Source: Clostridia bacterium (lineage in GTDB: Bacteria; Bacillota; Clostridia; UBA1212; UBA1255). Taken from it: a DNA stretch of 59,813 nt. The position numbers and the translations under genes were made by a program. The stretch is taken from contig JAEFAM010000002.1 of assembly GCA_016287565.1 (NCBI GenBank), forward strand, positions 71,648-131,460. Direction: 5' to 3'. Shown piece by piece: positions 54,111 through 59,813 of this stretch (position 1 is its first letter; each line of letters starts with the position of its first letter). The notes under the pieces were generated by a model. The model was not told the DNA's origin and did no database searches. It worked only from the letters and a program-made list of their open reading frames with translations.

Positions 54111-55745
54111 ATGGATATGATCAGATTGACCGCACCTCGAGAATGCAGGATCGAACCAGTCGGAGAACTGGGAGAAAGGCTGGCGCTGAACGGAGCGAGA
54201 TTGTCCTCGCCCTGCTACAGGCCGGATGCCATTTATACGGCGGACCAGGCGGGATGGCCGGGAGACTGGGAAGGACGCACGCTGCTGGCGCTGGTGTCAT
54301 TGTGGAACGCCACGGGGGCCAAGCCTCCTTACCTGGACAGGATCATTGAAGACGTACCGAACCACCTTAACAGTGAAGGATATATCGGCCCGGTGAGAGG
54401 CCCCGGGGACCTGATCAACGAGCAGCAGCTTTCGGGCCACAACTGGCTGGTGAGAGGCCTTACGGAATATTATCTGAGCACCGGCGACGGCAATATCCGT
54501 GACGTGGTGCTCCGGATGGTGGAAAATCTCTACCTGCCCCTGAGGGGCCAATACAGGGACTATCCGCTGGACGCGGGTTCCAGGTCCGGAGGAGGCAGCT
54601 ACGCTGGCAATATCGACGGGGCGGCGGGTCAATGGAGCCTCTCCACCGACGTGGGCTGCGCTTTTATGTGCCTTGACGCGCTTTCTCAGATATACGCGGT
54701 GTTCGGGCTGCGGGAGGTCAAGGAGCTGCTGGAAGAGATGATCAAGGTGTTCACGGGGATCGACCTGGTTGCCGCGGGCCTGCAGACCCACGCCACGCTG
54801 AGCGCCACGAGGGGCATATTGACCTTTGCCCAGGCGCTGGGTGCGGACAATCAGGAAGGCAGCGCTTATCTCCGGGCCGCGGAGAAGGTGTTCGACGTTT
54901 ACGTCCGGTTTGGAATGACCGAGAATTATGCCAATTTCAACTGGTTCGGGCGCCGCGACACCTGGACGGAGCCCTGCGCCATAGTAGATTCTCTCATGGT
55001 GGCCATGGGGCTTTTCAGGCTCACGGAGGACGTGAAATATCTCACGCTTGCAAACAGGATAAGGTACAACGGCCTGGGTTACGCCCAGCGGCCCAACGGC
55101 GGTTTCGGCACAGATAAATGCGTTTTCGACGGAGGCGTTGACGGGGCGAATCCGGTCCTCTCCCCTTCGGGCGAAGGCATTTCGGAAGCGTTCTGGTGCT
55201 GCACCATGCGGGGCGCGGAAGGGCTTGCGGCCATCGCGCGAAACTCCGTGCTCATATCCGGCGGAGCAAACGGCGCGGATGGTATGGAGAAAGTCTGGCT
55301 CCCCTTCTGCTCCGATCTCAACGCGTTTTTTGCAGATTTCAGTATTAAAATCCGCTCGGAGCTCCCCTGCGAATGCAGCTTCTCCGTAGAAGTACAGGCG
55401 TACGCTTCGCCGGTGTCAACGCTTTTGATGATCTATACTCCCGCCGGCATCGAGCGCGTCAACGTTGACCTGGCTCCCGGGGAGGCCACCGTGATCTGCC
55501 GTCAATTTCCTCTGGAGGTCTCGAAGGTTCGTTCCGGCAGCGGCAGGTTCTTCAAGTATATGAAGGGCGATCTGATACTGGGCGAGAAACTGCCGTACGG
55601 CGATGCGGACAGCGGGGCGGCAGGATCCGGCAACGAAGACAGCGAACAGGAAAAAGAAACCGCCTCTCTCGCTCCGCTCACCGTTATGCGGGATCTTACG
55701 CTTGAAGAAGCGGGAAAAGACAGGCGGAAGATATTGTTCGAATAA
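54111..55745 (+). CDS. GH127-like (DUF1680) glycosidase
   Basis: The 544-residue protein has the alpha-alpha barrel pattern of GH127 beta-L-arabinofuranosidases: TEPCAIVDSLMVAMGLFRLT (Glu-x-Cys) and ISEAFWCCTMRG (Cys-Cys), which correspond to the zinc-binding Glu, Cys, Cys, Cys of the family. No signal peptide is evident, so it is likely cytoplasmic. It is divergent from the AlbA_2 regulator and the GH99-like surface protein, with a shared palindrome. The last 70 residues are low in conservation (EDSEQEKETASLAPL). Possible alternative: a broader DUF1680 enzyme with a different substrate. Confidence 0.82.
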   Translation: MDMIRLTAPRECRIEPVGELGERLALNGARLSSPCYRPDAIYTADQAGWPGDWEGRTLLALVSLWNATGAKPPYLDRIIEDVPNHLNSEGYIGPVRGPGDLINEQQLSGHNWLVRGLTEYYLSTGDGNIRDVVLRMVENLYLPLRGQYRDYPLDAGSRSGGGSYAGNIDGAAGQWSLSTDVGCAFMCLDALSQIYAVFGLREVKELLEEMIKVFTGIDLVAAGLQTHATLSATRGILTFAQALGADNQEGSAYLRAAEKVFDVYVRFGMTENYANFNWFGRRDTWTEPCAIVDSLMVAMGLFRLTEDVKYLTLANRIRYNGLGYAQRPNGGFGTDKCVFDGGVDGANPVLSPSGEGISEAFWCCTMRGAEGLAAIARNSVLISGGANGADGMEKVWLPFCSDLNAFFADFSIKIRSELPCECSFSVEVQAYASPVSTLLMIYTPAGIERVNVDLAPGEATVICRQFPLEVSKVRSGSGRFFKYMKGDLILGEKLPYGDADSGAAGSGNEDSEQEKETASLAPLTVMRDLTLEEAGKDRRKILFE

Positions 55746-55783
55746 AACGATATATTTATGTAAAATTTAAATGCCGAAGCAAT

Positions 55784-55810
55784 GAAAAAGCCGCGTCACA
55801 GCGCGGCTTT
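55784..55810 (-). terminator. Terminator at the end of thrH
   Basis: Minus-strand AAAGCCGCG...CGCGGCTTTTTC hairpin; the stem overlaps the thrH stop region and is followed by T5 on the minus strand. On the plus strand the T-run is short, so it is mainly for thrH. Confidence 0.65.
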
Positions 55811-56407
55811 GATCGCCTCCAGCAGATCTCCGAATTCGGTAAAAGCAGGAAGATCCGGATTGTCCTCAATTATCCTGGCGGTGCTCCTGAACAAGAAGCC
55901 GGCTTTGCCCGCCCGGATCATGCCCAGGTCGTTGTAACTGTCGCCCACGGCGATGGTCTGAAAGCCCATTGCCTGAAGTCCCCGTACCGTGGTGAGCTTC
56001 GTATTTTCGCACCGGAGTTTGTAGCCTGTGATCATGCCTTCTTTGCCTACTTCTAAGGTGTTGCACAGCAGCGTGGGGCGTCCCAGTTTTTCCATAAGCG
56101 GCGCCGCGAACTGGGTGAAAGTGTCGCTGAGGATCACCGCCTGGGTGACCGAACGGAGCTCGTCAAGAAACTTTTTTGCGCCTCTGAGGGGCTTGATAGT
56201 CCCGATGACTTCCTGGATCTCTTTGAGCCCCAGGCCCCGTTCCTTTAATATTTTAAGGCGATATTTCATCAATTTGTCGTAGTCGGGCTCGTCTCTGGTG
56301 GTGCGGCGAAGTTCCGGTATTCCGGTGACTTCGGAAAACGCGATCCATATCTCGGGCACCAGAACGCCCTCAAGATCCAGGCATACTATGTTAATGTCGC
56401 TGCTCAT
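55796..56407 (-). CDS. thrH: ThrH: phosphoserine phosphatase / homoserine phosphotransferase
   Basis: The 203-residue HAD enzyme transfers phosphate from phosphoserine to homoserine, linking serine and threonine synthesis. It has the ThrH signature VCLDLEGVLVPEIWIAFSEV, TRDEPDYDKLMKYRLKIL, VILSDTFTQFAAPLMEKLG and VGDSYNDLGMIRAGKAG. A frame from 56464 adds 19 residues, but the ATG at 56407 fits the family start and has a purine-rich site upstream. It follows the thioesterase gene. Confidence 0.92.
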   Translation of the reverse strand: MSSDINIVCLDLEGVLVPEIWIAFSEVTGIPELRRTTRDEPDYDKLMKYRLKILKERGLGLKEIQEVIGTIKPLRGAKKFLDELRSVTQAVILSDTFTQFAAPLMEKLGRPTLLCNTLEVGKEGMITGYKLRCENTKLTTVRGLQAMGFQTIAVGDSYNDLGMIRAGKAGFLFRSTARIIEDNPDLPAFTEFGDLLEAIKAAL

Positions 56408-56500
56408 TGTCCGTCCCCTGTTCAAAAAATGTCGCTGCCGGTCATTCGGCCGTCCGCTGTTCAAAAAATCGTTGCCGGTCCGCCGATTCCGTTTCGCCGG

Positions 56501-56947
56501 TCAACGCCTGCGCCTCCTGCGCTCAGCCGCTTCGTCCCATTCCCGCTGCTGCTCTTCGGTCTCGAGCTCCAGGCCGGGCACCGGGCAAGGCGTTTCGTTC
56601 TCGTCGATGGCCACCATCGTCACGTATGCCGTGTTGATGAGCCGCCGCGTTCCGTCAAGATTTTCTACGTACGTTTTTACGCATATCTCCATAGAAGTAC
56701 GTCCCACCCACACGATGTGGCCGCACAGCAGTATCGTGTCGTTGGCGTACGCGGGCGCCTTAAACACGAGCTCGGACACGCACACCGTGGTAACGTTCCG
56801 GTTGCTGTGCCTGCGGGCAACCACCGCGGCAACCACGTCGATCCACGCCATGAGCTGTCCACCGAACAGCCTCGAGTAGCCGTTCAGGTTGCTCTGGGTC
56901 AACACCTGCACCTGTTCCGTGTATGATTCAGATACCTTCTTATTCAT
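56501..56947 (-). CDS. Hotdog-fold acyl-CoA thioesterase
   Basis: The 148-residue protein has the YkhA-type motif LNGYSRLFGGQLMAWIDVVA and VTTVCVSELVFKAPAYANDT, followed by ICVKTYVENLDGT. Relatives hydrolyse acyl-CoA. An upstream in-frame start at 57064 would add 39 unlike residues, but GGAGG precedes the ATG at 56947. The C-terminus ends in an Arg-rich stretch (EAAERRRRRR). It is followed by thrH. Confidence 0.88.
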   Translation of the reverse strand: MNKKVSESYTEQVQVLTQSNLNGYSRLFGGQLMAWIDVVAAVVARRHSNRNVTTVCVSELVFKAPAYANDTILLCGHIVWVGRTSMEICVKTYVENLDGTRRLINTAYVTMVAIDENETPCPVPGLELETEEQQREWDEAAERRRRRR

Positions 56948-57043
56948 TGCCGTCCTCCGGGCGCTGTGATCCTGGGCGTCTGCCTGCTGCCGCGGGCTCG
57001 GTTTACGTCCGCCGCCGGTGCGTTTGCCGTCTGCCGCGAGGTT

Positions 57044-57049
57044 ATTATA
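57044..57049 (-). promoter_or_regulatory. Extended -10 promoter of the thioesterase gene
   Basis: Minus-strand TGTGCTATAAT with TATAAT at 57049-57044. The -35 region (TTCCAC at a 17-base spacing) is weak. It lies about 97 bases before the ATG. Confidence 0.5.
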
Positions 57050-57066
57050 GCACAAGTTTGGCAAAG

Positions 57067-57270
57067 GTGGAATGAGTGATATTGAACCCTGACGGGAAAG
57101 ACAATATTATCAGGGTTCAGCTAAATTCGGCCTGACGGCCGAGCGAAATTGTGCTTCGCACAGCTAAATTCGCACCGGCGTGCGAGTGATATTCGACTGG
57201 AGGCGAGTGATATTAAGTCTTAAAGTGAGTGATATTCGCCTGCAGCGAGTGATATTGCCGCGTTGCGAGC
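57067..57270. repeat. Array of GAGTGATATT modules and small hairpins
   Basis: GAGTGATATT occurs five times (about 57074, 57180, 57206, 57230, 57247), with related linkers AGCTAAATT and GAGCGAAATT. Between them lie small hairpins: GAACCCTGA/TCAGGGTTC, CGGCC/GGCCG, TGTGC/GCACA and CGCAC/GTGCG. I recall similar modular hairpin arrays in other Clostridia, but have no name for them. No open frame of note lies here. Confidence 0.7.
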
Positions 57271-57289
57271 AGTGAAACACTTTCTTCGC

Positions 57290-57520
57290 TTGTACCTAGG
57301 GCTTTGCGCTGTCTCGAATGGCGAGGCGAGGAAAAAACGCCCATTTTTTTCACTTACCTCCGGATTCCTTGGCGTTTGGAAGGAAGCGGCGCTGTCTCTG
57401 AAGCCGCAGATGAGCGAAACACCCGGAATTTACCGTTTGCCCCGGATTCGTAGGCGTTTGATAAGATGCAGCGCCGCCTCTATAGCCCGAAACGAACGAC
57501 CGCAAGACAAACAAAACCGC
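57290..57520. repeat. Two diverged units of the 83-bp repeat family
   Basis: The segments GCGCTGTCTCGAA, AAACGCCC, CCTCCGGATTCC, GGCGTTTGGAAG and again GCGCTGTCTCTGAAGCCGC recur with about an 82-base period. The arms are partly degenerate (AAACACCC in the second unit). Orientation is the same as in the array at 30803-31187. Confidence 0.7.
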
Positions 57521-57600
57521 CCGATCGACCGCCCGCCGGCCCAGCGCAAAAAAATGCGTAAAAATATCCTCCAAATGACGCTATTTAGTTAAAAAACCGA

Positions 57601-57629
57601 TTGACAGACGGGGCGGCAAAATATATAAT
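57601..57629 (+). promoter_or_regulatory. Consensus promoter of the HPr-like gene
   Basis: TTGACA (57601-57606), 17-base spacer and TATAAT (57624-57629) on the plus strand, an exact consensus match, 66 bases before the ATG at 57695. Confidence 0.85.
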
Positions 57630-57694
57630 CACAACAGTCGGCGCGGAGCCGGTGCATTGCCCGGAACGGCGCGTGACGGAGGTAGAACGGACGC

Positions 57695-57931
57695 ATGAAA
57701 AATTACAAAATAATGCTGAAGACCATTGACGACATTAAAGTCTTTGCAGCGGCGGCAGCAGCCTGCGAAGACGAGCTGGATCTTTCCAGCGGGAGGTACG
57801 TCGTTGACGCGAAATCGATCATGGGAATATTCAGTCTCGACCTCAGCAGGCCCATCACGCTCTCGGTGCCGGACGGATTTGACGGACGCGAATTCCTCAG
57901 CAAGATCGAAAAATTGATAGTTACAGAATAA
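57695..57931 (+). CDS. HPr-like protein lacking the phosphorylated histidine
   Basis: The 78-residue protein has the length and order of HPr: an N-terminal strand (KNYKIMLKTIDD), first helix (IKVFAAAAAACEDELDL), GRYVVDAKSIMGIFSLDLS in place of the HPr segment with 'VDAKSIMGVMSL', and a C-terminal helix. The active-site His15 and the GLHARPA motif are absent; the position is occupied by DIKVFAAA. It therefore cannot act as a standard phosphocarrier and may be a regulatory or moonlighting relative. A strong promoter precedes it and a terminator follows, then the permease gene. Confidence 0.82.
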   Translation: MKNYKIMLKTIDDIKVFAAAAAACEDELDLSSGRYVVDAKSIMGIFSLDLSRPITLSVPDGFDGREFLSKIEKLIVTE

Positions 57932-57932
57932 G

Positions 57933-57958
57933 AGCCCTCTTTCAGGGCTTTTATTTTT
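57933..57958 (+). terminator. Terminator after the HPr-like gene
   Basis: AGCCCT and AGGGCT pair around CTTTC and are followed by TTTATTTTT. Located two bases after the HPr-like stop. Confidence 0.8.
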
Positions 57959-57994
57959 GTGCTTATAAACCATTCATTCATCAGGAGGGAAAAC

Positions 57995-59461
57995 ATGAAA
58001 CTCATCTACAACGTGAAAGACCGTCCGCCCATCGGCCAGACACTGGTCTTCGCACTCCAGCAGCTGCTGGCCATCTTAGCGGCGACCATCGCCGTGCCCA
58101 GCATCGTCGGCAACGGCATGAGCCAGTCCGCCGCTCTGTTCGGCGCAGGCGTAGGCACGCTCGTCTACCTGCTCTTCACCAAATTCAAAAGCCCCGTGTT
58201 CCTGGGTTCGTCCTTCGCCTTCCTCGGCTCTATGTTCGCAGCCTTCGCGGGCGCGGGCAGCGCTGTTGCCCTTGGATTCCTGGGACTCCTCGTCGGAGCG
58301 ATCTTCGCCGGCCTCGTGTACGTTGTCATCGCGCTGGTAGTTAAATTCGCGGGAGTTGCGTGGATCAGCAAGATCATGCCTGCCGTCGTTATCGGCCCCA
58401 CGGTTGCCATCATCGGATTGTCCCTTTCCGGCAACGCCATCGGGGACCTGTTCACCGGTAAAGTCACCCACGCCGTCACCGAGCAGGTGGCCGTGATCAC
58501 CGAAGAAGGCACCGCAGCCATCGAGGAAGTGACAAACCAGGTCCAGAACGCCAACCCCTACCTCTGCCTGATCTGCGGTCTCATCACTCTCGCAGTCACC
58601 ATCATCGCCTCCGTTTACGGCAAGAAGATGATGAAGCTCATTCCGTTCATCATCGGTATCGCCGCCGGCTACGCGGTTGCCGCCATTATGACGGTCATCG
58701 GCAACGCCGCCAATATCCAGGCCCTTCAGATCATCGACTTCTCCGCTTTCAGCCATATGAGCTGGCTGCCCGACTTCACGTTCCTCAAGGCTTTCAGCAA
58801 AGAGAGCTTCGACGCGCTTAAAGAGAATCCCGCATTCCTCGGCACGATCGCTGTGGCCTACGTTCCCGTGGCCTTCGTGGTGTTCGCCGAGCACATCGCG
58901 GATCACAAGAACCTCTCCACCATCATCGAGTCCGACCTCCTCAAGGAACCCGGCCTCTCCCGCACCCTTCTTGGTGACGGCGTTGGCTCCATGGCCGGCG
59001 CGTTCTTCGGCGGCTGCCCCAACACCACTTACGGCGAATCCGTAGGCTGCGTAGCCATCACCGGCAACGCCTCCGTCATCACGATCTTCTGCACCGCCAT
59101 CATTGCCATCGTGGCATCCTTCATCGCTCCTTTCGTTACCCTCCTGGCAACGATTCCCAACTGCGTGATGGGCGGCGTCTGCGTGGCCCTGTACGGTTTC
59201 ATTGCCGTGTCCGGTCTTAAGATGATCCAGCACGTCGACCTGGGCGACAACAGCAACCTGTTCGTGGTCTCCGTTATCCTCATCGCCGGCGTCGGCGGCA
59301 TGACCCTCACCTTTGGCAACGTCACCATCACCGAAGTTGCCTGCGCTCTCATCCTGGGCATCCTTGTGAACCTGCTGGTCAAGAAAGGCCGCAAGTCCGA
59401 GGACAAGGTCGAGGCTGCCGTGGAAGCTGCCCCTGCCGAGGCCGAAGCCAAAGAGGAATGA
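57995..59461 (+). CDS. uraA: Uracil/xanthine permease (NCS2 family)
   Basis: The 488-residue membrane protein has about 12-14 helices and NCS2 features (QTLVFALQQLLAILAATIAV near the start, GLSLSGNAIGD, FAEHIADHKNLSTI and GGCPNTTYGESVGCVAITGN). It imports uracil or a related base with protons. A frame from 57959 adds 12 residues, but GGAGGG is located before the ATG at 57995. It ends in an Ala/Glu-rich tail. No pyr genes lie nearby, so the exact substrate (uracil, xanthine) is not fixed. Confidence 0.9.
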   Translation: MKLIYNVKDRPPIGQTLVFALQQLLAILAATIAVPSIVGNGMSQSAALFGAGVGTLVYLLFTKFKSPVFLGSSFAFLGSMFAAFAGAGSAVALGFLGLLVGAIFAGLVYVVIALVVKFAGVAWISKIMPAVVIGPTVAIIGLSLSGNAIGDLFTGKVTHAVTEQVAVITEEGTAAIEEVTNQVQNANPYLCLICGLITLAVTIIASVYGKKMMKLIPFIIGIAAGYAVAAIMTVIGNAANIQALQIIDFSAFSHMSWLPDFTFLKAFSKESFDALKENPAFLGTIAVAYVPVAFVVFAEHIADHKNLSTIIESDLLKEPGLSRTLLGDGVGSMAGAFFGGCPNTTYGESVGCVAITGNASVITIFCTAIIAIVASFIAPFVTLLATIPNCVMGGVCVALYGFIAVSGLKMIQHVDLGDNSNLFVVSVILIAGVGGMTLTFGNVTITEVACALILGILVNLLVKKGRKSEDKVEAAVEAAPAEAEAKEE

Positions 59462-59597
59462 TAACAACGCCGACAACAACGTTGAAGCGGCAATTGAACG
59501 ACGATGTCAACGACGTTGAAACGGCAACAAAAATGACGCGTTACGCGGCCTTAAGGGAGCCTGAGTTTCCCGAAGCCGATACGTGAAAACGAAAAGC

Positions 59598-59637
59598 AAA
59601 AAGCACTTCCGGCAACACCTGCCGGGAGTGCTTTTTT
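59598..59637 (+). terminator. Terminator after the permease gene
   Basis: AAAAGCACT.CCGGCA pairs with TGCCGG.AGTGCTTTT, ending in T6 on the plus strand. It also reads well on the minus strand. Between the gene and the terminator (59462-59597) there is only low-complexity sequence with two copies of a GTTGAARCGGCAA segment. Confidence 0.85.
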
Positions 59638-59697
59638 GTAAAGCGAAAGTTGTTTTTTCCTCCCCTATGTGAAGCGATGATTTCGATAAAGGCACAG

Positions 59698-59813
59698 GGC
59701 CTTGCCCTGCGCTGTCTCGAAGAAAGAGATGAGCGCAAAACGCCCTGATTTTTACCTCTTACCCCGGATTTCTGGGCGTTTGAAAGAAGGTGGCGCTGTC
59801 TCGAAGCCCGAAA
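59698..59813. repeat. 83-bp repeat family, one unit plus partial units, cut by the right edge
   Basis: GCGCTGTCTCGAAG, GAGCGCAAAACGCCCTGATTT, ACCTCTTACCCCGG and TGGGCGTTTGAAAGAAGG match the array at 30803-31187 almost exactly. The repeat continues beyond the window. Between 59638 and 59697 there is only a small hairpin (CAGGGC/GCCCTG). Confidence 0.8.

Noticed and set aside
58076-59479. Minus-strand frame opposite the permease
   Set aside because: His/Asp/Gly-rich shadow of the hydrophobic codons on the plus strand; no promoter or ribosome binding site.

Overview
The window is chromosomal DNA from a Gram-positive, low-oxygen Bacillota, most likely an uncultivated gut-type Clostridia. The reasons are a PolC-type replicative polymerase, the order recJ-relA-dtd-MBL-hemZ, the order S10-spc-secY-adk-map-infA-rpmJ-rpsM-rpsK-rpsD-rpoA-rplQ, zinc-type S14/L36/L24, oxygen-independent HemZ, and many intrinsic terminators. 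GC content is judged by eye to be in the mid-to-high 50s, and nearly every gene except asnS and a few neighbours reads on the minus strand. No tRNA, rRNA, CRISPR array or transposase was seen.

Layout by position: 1-1081 holds a truncated membrane/coiled-coil protein and a TtcA-type tRNA thiolase. 1115-4554 is a small glycosidase operon (GH99-like lipoprotein plus trehalase/GH63-like enzyme) with its own promoter. 4614-13907 is the most unusual region: a five-gene operon with two membrane-anchored McrB-like AAA+ ATPases, a DUF2357-like coiled-coil protein, a small membrane protein and a very large surface transglutaminase with MBG-type repeats. It resembles a MoxR/transglutaminase cluster, but the ATPases are of the McrB branch and no nuclease is visible. 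14233-30136 is the ribosomal protein super-operon, with an attenuator-like leader and an internal terminator plus new promoter before rpsM. 30137-31174 is non-coding and carries an 83-bp tandem repeat array. 31175-38146 is hemZ, MBL hydrolase, dtd, rel and recJ. 38213-40515 is a two-component system. 40672-42720 holds a macro-domain fusion protein and an acyltransferase. 42992-45043 (plus strand) is asnS and a flavin reductase. 45167-50113 is polC, which appears to lack the usual exonuclease insert, and a membrane protein of unknown function. 50251-55745 is a second sugar locus: a GH99-like surface protein, an AlbA_2 (Schlafen-type) regulator and a divergent GH127-like enzyme, separated by a long perfect palindrome between two promoters. 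55796-59461 holds thrH, a hotdog thioesterase, an HPr-like protein without the phosphorylated His, and a uracil/xanthine permease, with further repeat arrays.

Functionally, the window combines core translation and replication genes with accessory carbohydrate and cell-surface operons. The two GH99-like proteins, one a lipoprotein and one anchored by a C-terminal helix, together with the GH63-like and GH127-like enzymes, suggest use of host or plant glycans. The McrB/transglutaminase operon is the best candidate for an undescribed system. The 83-bp repeat family occurs at three places, and one diverged copy shows compensatory changes that preserve its main stem, so it is the best candidate for an undescribed structured element.
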